The notes: generated by a model not told the origin, from the sequence alone. 64,000 nucleotides of DNA from Symbiodinium sp. CCMP2592 (GCA_905221615.1 CAJNDT010002890.1:1625882-1689881); one strand, 5' to 3'. Shown: positions 23,502-33,999, counted from the first letter of the stretch. Program-made: numbers and translations.

Positions 23502-26118
23502 CTATACCCTAGACTGTTTTAGGGTTGGGTGTTTCGGGCTTTATGCTGCAGCTAGCCAAGGAGTTTCGGATCCCATCCTGAAAAAGCTGGCTGCTTGTGG
23601 GAGTGGTGGTCGGGGCACTACAAATGTTTCACGAAACCTGCACAAATTGATGTCTACCCAGGGGAGAATGCTTGAAGTTCCTGTCACCAACATCACAGTA
23701 CCGGTGAGGCTGATCAACAAAGGAAGACCACGGAAAGAAGTAACAGATTTCCCTGTACTTTTACCGTCGTCATGGTTGAAACTCGGTCTTGAAGCTGGAG
23801 GTCGGATGTTTCTGGGTGGCCATGAAGTTTCTGAGGAAGCTAAGTACCGATCTATGCTTTTGGATTTCTGGCTGAAGTTTCGAGCTGTGAACCCGGGCTT
23901 CGACTTCTTTGCTAGAGAAGACTACAATGATGAAATGGCCTCATTCTCCATTCCCTGCCTCGTGCATGGGGATGAGGGGAGGGGCAAAAGTAAGCGACCT
24001 ATCATGATATTGGCCATACAACCACTTATAAGCTGGAAGGGGCCATCGAAAGTCAACTCGAGCGGGTATCTGTGCAAATCATCAGTACTTGCTATGTGAT
24101 TGTGTTTCGATCCAGTAAACCTCCAACCCCTACCCGAAAACTTGGAACCAATTGCATCCCAGGCATTCACTGACAACCCGGATGTTGTTTACCCTTATCC
24201 CTTCAGAACTTTACTGGCGGGACCTCACGCTCAATCGGCTGCTGGAAGCCATGGTGGAAGACCTGACCAGCTTGTGTCAAACCGGAATAGAGGCCACTAA
24301 TTCGATCTTATCAGTTCATATAGTGCCTGTATAGGACCGTGGGTTTATTATGCATGGTTACAATGGGATTAGCTTCTCTGGCAGGTGCCAATGGGGTCAA
24401 CACGGAAACTGACTTTCAGGATGATTCCTCTGGCACTGAAAGGTGATTGGCCTTTTTTGCGGAAGGCCATGGGGCTGGCTACCGGATTTACATCCAAACG
24501 AATCTGCCATCTATGTGACGCAGCAGAACCTAGGCTTGTATATGTTTAATCCCTGTGTATATGTTGTAGGGCCTAATCGACGATCGATTCCAATAATTGA
24601 ATGGCAGGAATGGTATGATGTATCCGAAGCAACCTTTCGAAATCATGTGCGGGAAGGGCTACCTCTGCCATACAAAATGACTGGAGATGTATCTGCCTTT
24701 CGGCAACTTTTTGGAGACAATCCTGGATTTGGGAAACCGGATCCTGCGCACACGTATGCCATCGACGGGTGGGGGAAAAACCTTGCCGCTTCCTCACTTG
24801 TCTTGGCATACCGGTTTGGCATCTTCCGAGGAACTATACAATCGGCGCTTGATCTGGCATTTCAGAGCTTCAAGGAATACTGCCGCAGAACCGGGAAGCA
24901 AAGCTCAATTCAAGATTTCAGTCTGCAGACTTTGCGGGTTACCTCGATCCTTGGCACTAGGGGGCCTGGGGCAGGAATACCTATAGGTATCACTCGGTGA
25001 AATAACCCTAGACCTTAAACCCGGCCATATAAGTCCATCTGTTTTCACAAGCCATAGGATCAAGTATAAAGGGTATGTCGTGGAAGAACCCAAGCCTTAA
25101 AGTAACTGCATGCCCGAGTCATCCTATATAGTAAGTACTATGTACATCAGCAGGTATCCTGGTCCCAAAGCTATATAAGCACTCCACAAGCCCCAAATCG
25201 GATACGCAAGGCTGCAGGAATTTCCCGCTGGATGTGGGAAAGGACACGATACTGGAGTTATGAATTCGTGGCTAGAAGAAATCTTCAATGCAACAGATGA
25301 GGCTACCATTGCAACTCGATCGATCACAATAACCTATAAGCTTCTTGCATTATAGTCCCATGCAAGCTTTCATGGTTTATGCTCAGGCATCCGAGCACAT
25401 GGAGCTGTTCAGAATCCTACGATGGACACTGTGTGCATGTGGACAGCACTTCAGACTGCTTTACAACTCGGCTATATGGCTCTCTCGAAGCGAGGCCTCT
25501 GTGGCCATCCGCACTGGCTGGTCGATGCTCGCTCCTCTCCTTATTCTATATATATATCGTAACTATATATTATCGGGCCGTTTGTTTAAAAGGGTCCGGG
25601 GTTCAATTTGGGCTATCAGGCTGGATATATGCTTCTGGCACGACGATGCGCTGAAAGGAAATGGGTTCTTTTCAAGATCAGACCCAAGCTGCACATGCAG
25701 GGAGAGATCAAGTGACTGATCTTGAATCGCAGGCTTTTCCTGCATCCTTAAAAATATCCAAACCCCGAAATATACTGTAACCCGGTAGACATATCCCCGG
25801 CCTAATGAGATCTGGCCGAACTAAGCTACATGATGCAGAAGGAGTACGACACTGGGGCGATCTGGGTTTTGAATGTAATGAGTTGCTTGGGGCGAACTAA
25901 TAAGTTTTCTCTTTTGCAACCCCATGCATATATAGCCATGCTGTATGACATCACTGTCAAGTGGCACAGGCTATAGCACTTGGAGCGACGAAGACTTTGT
26001 GGGTCGAATCAGTCGTGTTTCTCGGCGCTGCCACGCATCGACAACTGTCAAGAGAAGCATTGCTAAGTCGCTTGCACACTACCGGCGGTTATGGCGTGAA
26101 CAGTTCGATTGCCGCTGA
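22424..26118 (+). CDS. Gene 4: large dinoflagellate-family protein, transposase-like layout
   Basis: Function unproven. Exons: 22424-22508, 22559-22618, 23048-23109, 23218-23276, 23556-24095, 24163-24292, 24385-about 24514, 24570-24937, 25218-25317, 25387-25520, 25620-about 25707, 25970-26118 (stop TGA at 26116). In order: CNACKC and GWKSCRVYG (small Cys region); an acidic DDDDDLADELF; VSDPILKKLA; FPVLLPSSWLKLGL; FLGGHEVSEEAKY; PCLVHGDEGRGKSKRPIMIL; LTTRMLFTLIPSELYW; LLEAMVEDLTSL; LKGDWPFLRKAMGL; KRICHL(C); KNLAASSLVLAYRFG; FPAGCGKGHD; FKIRPKLHM; and WSDEDFVGRISRVSRR. I remember this order as one very abundant dinoflagellate family. The run of HGDEG, PL..DL..L, GD.P..R and CxxC resembles plant CACTA Tnp2 transposases in layout (inference, no alignment). 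Nearly all junctions keep phase; the first intron is exactly 50 nt. A segment between 25707 and 25970 may be missing from the model. Confidence 0.72.
23400..23535. repeat. AT microsatellite and TTTAGGG-type repeats in gene 4 intron
   Basis: GGGCTTTATGTTGCAGC occurs three times with variants (23409, 23452, 23538), around (AT)17 and TTTAGGG-like units. Confidence 0.8.
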
Positions 26119-26506
26119 ATGCAGTCGAGCCTCTCATCAGCCAGGATCAAGGAAGCAGTGCTGGTCGATGAGAAAATGTGTGCATCCCGTGCATGTTGTG
26201 CATGATGTGCCCCGCCGCACCCCTCTGCCCAAACCATAACACCGCAAACACCTCAAGCCTTAAACCCTTTCACTGTCAGCCCGATGCCAAAGTGTATACA
26301 TTAACTCCTGCAATATGGGTTTTGAGAGAGAGTTTTGGAAGCCTGTAGGGATAATAGACAGTGAAAAGGCATCGTCAACTTGCCATTGTCACACATCGGC
26401 CACATTCTTCTTAATCCGTCCACATTTCACAGAGTGTTATGTTTATTTTTTGATTGTCATTGTTTTTTTTCGATACACAAATAAACGTTACGAAAGATTG
26501 TCCAGG
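26119..26506. other. Downstream flank of gene 4
   Basis: No supported exon. T-rich sequence at 26440-26475, probably 3' UTR or intergenic. MITEs resume at 26507, so this is the right edge of the MITE-poor block. Confidence 0.4.
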
Positions 26507-26560
26507 TAGGATCCTATAAGGTAATCCCGAAAAGGAGCTACTATGGAGCCGATGGGTACT
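26507..26560. mobile_element. Partial MITE family 5
   Basis: Only the right half (GGATCCTATAAGGTAATCC...GGAGCCGATGGGTA). Confidence 0.6.
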
Positions 26561-26684
26561 AGCCATGGTACGACCGAACAACAAGGCAAATGGAGGTTTA
26601 GAGTTTAGGGGTTCAGGGATTTAAGCGCTGAGCACTAAACCCTAAATCCTAGAGTTTGGGGGTTTAGGGCGGAGGGTTTCGGGC

Positions 26685-26773
26685 ATAGACCTCTCCGGCT
26701 CAGAACGGTTCATCGTGGATGCGTCGATGCCTGCGTCGCCAAAGTACGCGACGCCGACGCAGAGGCATCGAGG
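26685..26773 (+). CDS. Candidate exon
   Basis: Reads IDLSGSERFIVDASMPASPK and on; strongly GC-rich next to AT-rich DNA; followed by GTGTCGGGGTTTAGGG, a telomere-like intron start. Confidence 0.42.
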
Positions 26774-27175
26774 GGTGTCGGGGTTTAGGGCTTAGGCTGT
26801 AAGGCTCTGATAAAGCTTTAATATTGCTTGAATAAGGGCTTTAATAAGGGCTTTATAAGGCTTTAATAAGCCTCTTATAAGCTTTAAATAAGCTCGCCCT
26901 GCATCCTTGTTATTAAAGGGTTTCGGGGCGAAGGTCGTCCATGCTTCATGCGGAGTTCAACTTGGACACTGTGTTGATGCTTCGGTTGCTGTCCTGGAGC
27001 ATCATAATATAGGTACCGCGAGCCGTAGCACCCGAAACCCATGAGGCAGCGCAGGGACCAGACATCCCCACCCCCTAAAACTTCAATCGAGCACTAATTG
27101 ATTCCTGCAAAGCTCCAAAATCCAAAAATACAGGTAGAATGTACCTACTTTGGGAGCCAGAGTACTTAGCCTAAG

Positions 27176-27258
27176 CATCCTCTGCGTGAGGTGCTCCTCG
27201 GCGTGAAGGAGGGCGATTTGGCATCTGCCGCCGAGGCCACAAATCTTCTGGCCAAGTC
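27176..27258 (+). CDS. Candidate exon
   Basis: After CCTAAG; reads HPLREVLLGVKEGDLASAAE then ATNLLAKS; GTAGAT donor. A helical, ankyrin-like feel but too short to assign. A MITE follows at 27278. Confidence 0.45.
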
Positions 27259-27277
27259 GTAGATTGATATAATATTC

Positions 27278-27389
27278 TAGGATGCCCAGTAGTACCCTTA
27301 TTCCCTTTTTGTGGTCCTAGGTTCCTTATAAAGGTACCCAATATCAAAAACGGGAGCGTTTTTATTCCTTGGTTACTGGGCATCCTAGT
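27278..27389. mobile_element. Single-copy inverted-repeat element
   Basis: TAGGATGCCCAGTAGTAC / GGTTACTGGGCATCCTA; TA ends. Confidence 0.75.
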
Positions 27390-27426
27390 ATTAGTAGCGT
27401 ATTATGGAGCATTCCCCCAGGGTGCC

Positions 27427-27640
27427 CTGGTCCATGTATCCAAATAGTATTTACTTTGGCCCCAAAGTGTCTACATACCTTTAGTCTCCATTGTAGTTCC
27501 TTTTTTTGGTTAACCAAAATCTCTATTATAGGATACTAACCATAAAACTGATTCACCAAAAAGAGGAACTACAATGGAGACTATAGGTAGGGACTACTTC
27601 AAGGCCGAGGTACATACTATTTGGGCATTTTAGTATCATT
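27427..27640. mobile_element. MITE family 6 split by a family 8 insertion
   Basis: Left half GGTCCATGTATCCAAATAG (27430-27473) and right half GTACATACTATTTGGGC (about 27610-27640) flank a complete family 8 copy. Confidence 0.75.
27476..27590. mobile_element. MITE family 8 copy nested in family 6
   Basis: TACCTTTAGTCTCCATTG / complement; very similar to 5175-5288. Confidence 0.87.
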
Positions 27641-27755
27641 GTGATTGGAGGGTTTCAGGTTGTCGCAGGGCTGGGAGCCAGGGTGGAATATATTGTGACG
27701 CGCTTATACCCGTGAACAACTCAGCCTCACATGTCCTAAGCCAAACTAGAGGCAT

Positions 27756-27977
27756 ATGGCAGCATGCATGGCCTTGGCATTTCGCGCAATGCTTTTGTGG
27801 TCACTTCCAGATCTGTTCGGTAGACGATCACTCTTCAATGCCTTAAACGGAACACCCGAAACTCGAATCTCCAACGGCCCTAAAATACACACGTTCAACG
27901 GTTCATGTGCCTTTAGCCCTACATCCTCCATGTCACATGCTTCCGCCTACACCGGGTATTTAGAGGATCTCGCCTAG
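27756..27977 (+). CDS. Candidate first exon or small ORF
   Basis: ATG at 27756; 73 codons to a stop, MAACMALAFRAMLLWSLPD at the start (possible signal-like hydrophobic stretch). Not recognised. Confidence 0.33.
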   Translation: MAACMALAFRAMLLWSLPDLFGRRSLFNALNGTPETRISNGPKIHTFNGSCAFSPTSSMSHASAYTGYLEDLA

Positions 27978-28043
27978 CAACGCCTTGCAGAAGGTTTGGA
28001 GGAAGGGAAGTGGCGAAGGCCCGCAGGACCAATCTAGGTGTTG

Positions 28044-28138
28044 CTACCCAGAGGCCCCAAAGTAGTTCCTTTTTGGGGTTCATATTTAGAATCCTTTAAG
28101 GTAACCCCAAACAGGAACTACTTTGGGGCCTATGGGCA
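28044..28138. mobile_element. MITE family 5 copy
   Basis: CTACCCAGAGGCCCCAAAG / complement ending TATGGGCAG. Confidence 0.85.
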
Positions 28139-28439
28139 GAGACCAGTGGACTCCACTTGGAGGTTCTTGTATTGCGGCAAGGTTCTTGGTAGTACTTGAC
28201 GCAGGTCGGATTTCTGCAAGGTACAAGCATGCAGGTATTGGCTGATTTCGCAGGCTCGAGTACCCGGCGCAGACCTGAAATCCCAAATTTCTAACTCCCG
28301 AAAGACCCCGGAAATGATTTGGGCTGCAGGGCTGTAAGATAAACTTAAAGCCCGAATCGCAAACCCTGAAACCCTTGGTTTCCACTCCCTCTCACAATCC
28401 TAAACCTTGACCGTGGCCCGAAACTCTGACCTTGCTTAA

Positions 28440-28494
<55 letters not shown>

Positions 28495-28541
28495 TATATA
28501 TATATATACAAATATATATATATACATATATATATATACAA

Positions 28542-28582
<41 letters not shown>

Positions 28583-28587
28583 TATGG
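28440..28587. repeat. (GA)n then (AT)n microsatellites
   Basis: GA 28440-28491, then AT with CA interruptions. Confidence 0.95.
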
Positions 28588-28660
28588 AGACCACAATAAG
28601 GCACCCTAAGAGTAGGTCTTTTCCGTTACCGGTATACACAAACCCCGAACCCTTAACCAG

Positions 28661-28772
28661 ACCCCCGGGAGAATCCAGAACGTAGATCTCTTAATGGGGG
28701 TTCCTATAAAGTACCCTCAGTAGTACAGGTCCCCAAATTGGGGGATCTACTTTCTAGCTCCTCCCGGGGACC
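28661..28772. mobile_element. Single-copy inverted-repeat element
   Basis: ACCCCCGGGAGAATCCAGAA / TTCTAGCTCCTCCCGGGGA, with GTAGATCT inner match. Confidence 0.7.
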
Positions 28773-28819
28773 AGAGTGACCATGAAGATCCCGATGCCCG
28801 GTCCTGACATCCGCTGCAG

Positions 28820-28861
28820 GCTCTGGCCGTGATGCGGGAAACAGAGGCTCCGCTTTCATGT
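28820..28861 (+). CDS. Candidate short exon before a family 3 MITE
   Basis: After CCGCTGCAG; reads ALAVMRETEAPLSC. The donor would be GTACCCAGAG, where the MITE terminal repeat begins. Confidence 0.33.
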
Positions 28862-28864
28862 GTA

Positions 28865-28990
28865 CCCAGAGCTTCCAACACCCCTTACTTAAGGAATATT
28901 CCTTAAATCGTATTAGGGATCCTACTATAATTTAGGGTATATATATATATATATATATATTCCTTAATTAAGGGGTTTTGGAGTCTCTGG
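28865..28990. mobile_element. MITE family 3 copy with AT expansion
   Basis: Arms CCCAGAGCTTCC / GGAGTCTCTGG; an (AT)n run is inserted in the right interior. Confidence 0.82.
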
Positions 28991-29114
28991 ATAGGGGCCT
29001 GGTTTCGAATATTTGCCTAAATCCCTCGGGCCTCTGAATAATATCTAGTTCTACATACTGTACTGTAACCCACGACCCTACTCCACTCATGAAGTTGCCC
29101 ATACCGAGGATTGC

Positions 29115-29325
29115 AGTTCAACAGGGCAGTTGCTGGTCGTGGTTGAACTCGCGAACTGCCCCATTGTGTACTATGTCAGTGCGAAGTTTCGGACAGAGGG
29201 GCGGCCACGTATGACCGATTACTTCGAGTGCATCCAGGAGCTCACCCCCCATTGCACCTTTCCGCAGCAAGTGATGTGGGGTACGGTGGTCTTCCACAGC
29301 ATCGTTCTCTCATCCTGCCAGATAT
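29115..29325 (+). CDS. Candidate exon, 65 codons
   Basis: Reads LLVVVELANCPIVYYVSAKF, then GRPRMTDYFECIQEL and QQVMWGTVVFHSIVL. Balanced composition and few rare residues make it one of the better unassigned exons. Family not recognised. Confidence 0.45.
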
Positions 29326-29577
29326 AATTACATGGAGTGCTGAACCTCGAAACTTAGCAAACGCATGTTGAGGCTGGGGCAAGTCATGCTTAGTTTCGGG
29401 TTCGGGGAGGGTTCAGGTTAAGTGTTTGATGTTGGGAGTACGTTCGGGGTGCAGGTTTTATTTAGGCTCAAACTAGAGAGTTAAAATGTTGCCTACCTTT
29501 GAAAGGACTTATATCAGGAAATCAGGTTAAGGATGGCGAGAAAGGTGAGTTAAGTGGGGCTCAGGTAGAGCTTATGA

Positions 29578-29682
29578 TACGGCTGATGATATAAATCCTG
29601 CATTACCTTAAGGGCCCTAAACTGTGGGGAATTATCGTGTATTCCTTATTATCGGTAATGCAGGATGTATATCATCAACCGT
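29578..29682. mobile_element. MITE family 4 copy
   Basis: TACGGCTGATGATATAAATC / complement ending CAACCGTA; TA at both ends. Confidence 0.85.
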
Positions 29683-29767
29683 AGCTGTGGCAAGGAAGAT
29701 ACGAGCTTATGAACCCAGCACATGTAATTCGAGGCTCAACTATAGAATCTCTGGACCGGCTACACCC

Positions 29768-29841
29768 GGGTCCATGTGCCCAAATAGTATGTGTATATAT
29801 GTATAAATATATACTTTGGCCCTGAAGTTCCCTACATAGGG
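29768..29841. mobile_element. Partial MITE family 6
   Basis: Left half GGGTCCATGTGCCCAAATAG with an AT insertion; right arm absent. Confidence 0.6.
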
Positions 29842-30180
29842 ACAGCGCTGAGTCCAGAATATCCCATTCGCTTCTTTTTCTATCCTTCCCAGTTACACTA
29901 GACCTAGTGCCTCCGGCATGAAAAAGCTGTGATTGCAACTGTGTTTCGTGGCTGCAGCCCGAGACTGCTAATAACGCATTGCAAACCCGCAACCCCTCAC
30001 CAATCCTATAACCCCGAATTCTGAGCCCAAGCGCTGAAATCGTAAGAGCCAAACACATGAAACCCAAAAATCCCTATAAGCCCTAACGCGCGACAGCCGG
30101 ATATCCTAAACTCGAAAAGTCTTAATCCCTTATAAGAATTTTCAGAAGCCTAGAGTCTAAAACCCAAAGCAATACAAGCT

Positions 30181-30272
30181 AAGCCTCTCCTCCGGCTGCA
30201 GGCTCTGGATGTTGTGTTGCGTGTGCTGGCATCGCGTGTGCACCGGCCGCCTGGCACAAAGCAGGCTCCTAG
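30181..30272 (+). CDS. Candidate exon
   Basis: Reads KPLLRLQALDVVLRVLASRV then HRPPGTKQAP; C/A-rich intron-like sequence lies upstream and a GTTGCGGATTAGG start downstream. Confidence 0.42.
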
Positions 30273-30874
30273 GGTTGCGGATTAGGAGTTTAAGGTTCAG
30301 GATCCGGCGTGCAAGCGGGGGTGGTATTGTTATTTTTATCATCATATTATCATATTATTAAATCAGATGACTCTGAATCTGAAAGTTCAGAGTCAGGGTG
30401 TAGCATCTAGTTAACGCTAGTTCTCAAAGTGTTCAAAGGTGTTTGTTTGTGTGCTGAAGGCACTCTGGTGACTGATAGTCGGCACATTCAGTCCTTGCAG
30501 ACTGCTCTTGGCCGTGCAATCCAACCCTAGCCAAAATGCCCAAGAACTTCGCCAAGGTTTTTGTGTGCGTGTTAGTATCCGGAGAGTCGATACTTCTACC
30601 CTGTGAGGACAACAGGCTCTCTTTCCTTCGCGCCGGGTCTTTTTTCTGTGTGCCGCAATACAGACCAGAATAAAAGAGTGCATCTACGGCCCAAAGCTTG
30701 CCCTCATAAAAGGGCCCAGGTACGCGAATAGTCGGGATCTGTTCCCACATGACATCATGCTCTGAATGGTTTTTTGGTACTCAAAACCTTACTATGTTTG
30801 GTACTTCCTAAGGGTAGACATATATAACTATAGCCTGCATCAACGCAGTCACCTTGACTTACGTGGACCCTAAC

Positions 30875-30928
30875 GCAACATCCATGAAGTCTACAAGTGT
30901 AATGAGCGTAGTGCCGCAAGTGGAGGGG
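30875..30928 (+). CDS. Candidate exon ending at a GTTTAGG donor
   Basis: Reads NIHEVYKCNERSAASGG; the following GTTTAGG is both a telomere-type repeat and the only GT donor. Confidence 0.35.
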
Positions 30929-31041
30929 GTTTAGGATCTTTAAAAGTTTAGGATTCAGGGTCTGTAGGGTGTAGGGTCTAGTAATTTAGGGTTTGGGTGT
31001 ACAGGGGAGGCAAGCAGAACATCCGATTGCTGACGGCCTAC

Positions 31042-31145
31042 TGTAGGAACCTGATTAAGAAACCCTGGACCTACAACCCCAAAATAGTCGGATACATAAA
31101 AGGAGCTCTAATAAAGGCCCAAGGTTTCTTAATCATTTTCCTACA
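31042..31145. mobile_element. Single-copy inverted-repeat element
   Basis: TGTAGGAACCTGATTAAG / TTAATCATTTTCCTACA. Confidence 0.7.
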
Positions 31146-31149
31146 TTAC

Positions 31150-31352
31150 CCTTATAGTACCCTTATAGATCCCTAACAGTAACTTATAGATCCCTTATAA
31201 GTAGCCTTATAGATCCCTTATAGTACCCTTATAGATCCCTAACAGTAACTTATAGATCCCTTATAAGTAGCCTTATAGATCCCTTATAGTACCCTTATAG
31301 ATCCCTAACAGTAACTTATAGATCCCTTATAGTACCCTTTAGATCCCTTACA
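31150..31352. repeat. 66-bp tandem repeat, about three copies
   Basis: Unit contains AGTACCCTTATAGATCCC and AACAGTAACTTATAG; AGTAC recurs at 31156, 31222 and 31288. Confidence 0.9.
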
Positions 31353-31353
31353 G

Positions 31354-31450
31354 CGCTTGCTGCGAGGATTGCCACTCCTCTAGCAGCACGTCTTGTGGAT
31401 GTCTCCCGGGAAGTCCGGAGCTTGGGAGCGCCTACGCATGTTCCATACGG
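31354..31450 (+). CDS. Candidate exon
   Basis: After CTTACAG; reads ALAARIATPLAARLVDVSRE then VRSLGAPTHVPYG. Lies between a 66-bp tandem repeat and a nested MITE cluster. Confidence 0.45.
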
Positions 31451-31733
31451 CTGATGACCCAGACCTTCCAAAACCCCTTAATTAAGGAAAATACCGTAAA
31501 TTATAATAGGATCCATAATATGATTTAAGGTATATTCCTTAATTAAGGGATTTTGGAAGGTCTGGGGATATAAATCCTGCATGACCCTTTGGGGTTCATA
31601 TATAGAATCCTATAAGGTAACCCCAAAAAGGAAGTACTTTGGGGCCTATGGGTACCCATCATAAGGAATCTACCACAATTCCTGTAGTTACAGGTCATCC
31701 CCGTAATGCAGGGTTTATATCATCAACAGTATC
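31450..31733. mobile_element. Compound: family 4 MITE carrying family 3 and family 5
   Basis: A family 4 element whose left arm is split by a complete family 3 copy (31458-31566) and whose interior holds a partial family 5 copy (about 31583-31653). Confidence 0.8.
31458..31566. mobile_element. MITE family 3 copy nested in family 4
   Basis: Arms CCCAGACCTTCC / GGAAGGTCTGGG; interrupts the left arm of a family 4 element (CTGATGA left, TATAAATCCTGCAT right). Confidence 0.85.
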
Positions 31734-31851
31734 ACCCTAAACTCCAAACTATACTGCCAATCCTAATCCCTTGGCCCCATTGGCCCTAAGCATAAACACT
31801 GAATCAGTTGAAGTCTGCTCACTAAGCTATTTGTATTGATAAGGAGTGTAG

Positions 31852-31918
31852 CAACTCGCTGCTCAGTGCCGGCGAGATGCCCGCTTGAGGGTGAACTCAA
31901 CGCGTACGGGGGCTCCAG
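31852..31918 (+). CDS. Candidate exon
   Basis: After GTGTAG; reads QLAAQCRRDARLRVNSTRTG; followed by a family 4 MITE at 31929. Confidence 0.38.
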
Positions 31919-31928
31919 GCCTTTGAAA

Positions 31929-32043
31929 CTGCTGATGATAGAAATCCTGCATCACCCATAGTAAGGAATATGCCATAGTTCCATAGTTCCTATAGTTTAG
32001 GGTGATTTATAATAAGGTAATGCAGGATTTATATCATCCACCG
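31929..32043. mobile_element. MITE family 4 copy
   Basis: Arms CTGCTGATGATAGAAATC / complement ending ATCCACCG. Confidence 0.8.
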
Positions 32044-32360
32044 AAGTACAGAGCTTTAGGGTTTAGTGTTTCATCTATAGCCCATCATGGCATTGTAGGA
32101 TCTTGGTTCCATCTTGGGTTACGGAGAAGTAAGGTCAAAGTTTTTTACTAATTTATCCAAAACCCTGAGACGCGAACCCCACGCCGTCAAAAGAGATCTT
32201 ACTCCTCATCAGACGCTCCGAAGACCCTTTAATACAAAGCCCAAAGCACTAAGAAAAGAACGACAGCACCATACACTCTAAACCCCATGTAAACCCTAAA
32301 CTTTAAACTCCTTAACCCCTGAAGACGGCCCTAGACCCTAAATCCTAAACCTAGACATGT

Positions 32361-32461
32361 ACTACAGGGGCCTAACTAATAACCAAGTGCTTTTTTGGCG
32401 TTCCTTATGATCGCTAAAGCTTAGTATACTCCTTGTTCTAATCAATAAGACCCTACATGGG
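32361..32461. mobile_element. MITE family 9 copy
   Basis: CTACAGGGGCCTAACTAA / complement, right arm diverged. Confidence 0.7.
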
Positions 32462-32462
32462 G

Positions 32463-32556
32463 TGCCTGTCGTGCTTTTTGCGTAATCTCGAGGCGCAGGC
32501 GTCGGAATGCTCCGACTTTGCGGATGCACTGCTCCTAAGCTTCAATTGTATTCGCA
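32463..32556 (+). CDS. Candidate exon between two MITEs
   Basis: Occupies exactly the gap between a family 9 copy (to 32461) and a family 1 copy (from 32556). Reads CLSCFLRNLEAQASECSDFA then DALLLSFNCIRN. Confidence 0.42.
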
Positions 32557-32689
32557 ACCTGGAGGGTCGGGGGACTTAGTAAATAGATATGTTAGAGACT
32601 TTTAAGTACCGCAACCCCAGTTAGGATCCCTTTTGGGGTACTTATAAGCCTACTTATTACCGAGTTACTAAGTCCCGCGACTCTCCACG
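32556..32689. mobile_element. MITE family 1 copy
   Basis: Slightly diverged arms (CCTGGAGGGTCGGGGG; right arm GCGACTCTCCACG). Starts right at the end of a candidate exon. Confidence 0.8.
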
Positions 32690-33022
32690 AAAGGGTCCTC
32701 AGTACATACTTGGAGGATACCTTTCTAAACCAGAATAACTAGTAACTCCTATTGTAGAATGCCTACTTTTCACAATGTATGTACTTAGGGTCCTATGGGA
32801 TTCAATAGGATTTTGGTGACTTTAGGTGCGGTTTGGTCATGGGCTTCGGTTTTGTCGGTTGTCTCCGTGTTTGTTGGGATCACGCCTTTTCTGGTAGAGA
32901 ACGTGAGGTTGGAGTGTCCAGGGTCCTACTACGGGGCAGCCATATTGTATAATGTACTTCATAATTTTATAGTAGTTTATAGTATACTAGTTATGACATC
33001 TTACTTACACTACAATCTTCAG

Positions 33023-33172
33023 GGCTTGGGGGATTTGCCTTCAATGCAGCCAACGATATTCGATCCTCGCCACGTAAAGTCGGCGACCTGCTTAACCCTA
33101 AAGTCCCGCAACCCTAAGATCCGAATTCCGAACGACAGAGGCCTGAGCCCGACGGTCTCCGATAAGCAGGAG
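33023..33172 (+). CDS. Two candidate short exons
   Basis: 33023-about 33090 after CTTCAG reads GLGDLPSMQPTIFDPRHVKS; 33119-33171 after CCCTAAG reads IRIPNDRGLSPTVSDKQE. A CCCTAAAGTCCC tract lies between. The longer open frame 32795-33364 spans both but includes probable intron. Confidence 0.32.
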
Positions 33173-33604
33173 GGGATCGTTTGTCTTCAACGGCCTTCAA
33201 CCCTGAACTTTGCAAGCTTGAGCTCTGAACACTGCGCTTATGCCCTGCACATTCGCAAGTTTCTAACTACAGCCATAAACGAACTTCGAAGGCACATCGT
33301 GCTCAGGATATCTAGAGTTGTTGTTTGCGAACCGTTGCGTAGGCACGGACTGACAAGCTACTGAAGAAGACCATATTGTAACTACATGCTGAGATCACGT
33401 GCCTCAAAGAGCTCTGCTTGCAGCAAACAGCCTCTAGCACACAGCCTATAACTGTTGGATTTTTTCGAGTGGTGTGGGGAGGTCAGGCCTTCAATAAATG
33501 CCACACGCAGTCCCAGGTGCCGTTCATTAGTCGAGCAGGAGGCATCGTGGGACAGTCGTTGATGCCGTAGCTGCTTAGCGGACTCATATGACTGAGCCCG
33601 AAGT

Positions 33605-33791
33605 ACCAAAGGATCCAACTACCAGTATAATAGGTACTTCTGTTGATGGTATAAATCCTGCATTACCTTAAGGACCCGAAACTATGGGAATTATGGTATA
33701 TTCCTTTTTATGGGTCATGCAGATTTATATCATTAACCGTTAGTAGGTATTTGGGCCCCCAAACTATATACCATTACCTGGACCCTTTGGG
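33605..33791. mobile_element. MITE family 7 split by a family 4 insertion
   Basis: Left ACCAAAGGATCCAACTA, right TACCTGGACCCTTTGGG; family 4 at 33640-33740 lies in the middle. Confidence 0.72.
33640..33740. mobile_element. MITE family 4 copy nested in family 7
   Basis: Arms TGTTGATGGTATAAATCC / complement; flanks are the two halves of a family 7 element (33605-33791). Confidence 0.82.
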
Positions 33792-33827
33792 AATACGACC
33801 AACTGGAAGCAATAAGCAATTCAAACC

Positions 33828-33920
33828 TTGAGTGCTACCCCGGAGCCCCTCAGAAGCCATGCCGGCAAGCTTCAAGCCGAAAATCAACAACTAAACGAAG
33901 CACCCCAAGGCAAAATCAGA
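33828..33920 (+). CDS. Candidate exon
   Basis: Reads LSATPEPLRSHAGKLQAENQ then QLNEAPQGKIR, then TGA; helical. Not recognised. Confidence 0.35.
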
Positions 33921-33999
33921 TGAAACTCTTCCCAACTTCCCAACGCTCTGGGAGTCTAGTGGCTCTAGTGGGGACTGTCCGCACGCCCACCAAAAGCAA

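Noticed and set aside
28345..28639. Minus-strand Tyr/Ile/Ser-Leu frames
   Set aside because: Translations of GA and AT microsatellites.
32795..33364. 189-codon ORF as a membrane protein gene
   Set aside because: The N-terminal hydrophobic part is T/G-rich intron-like sequence and the frame crosses a CCCTAAAG tract; only short inner segments look coding.
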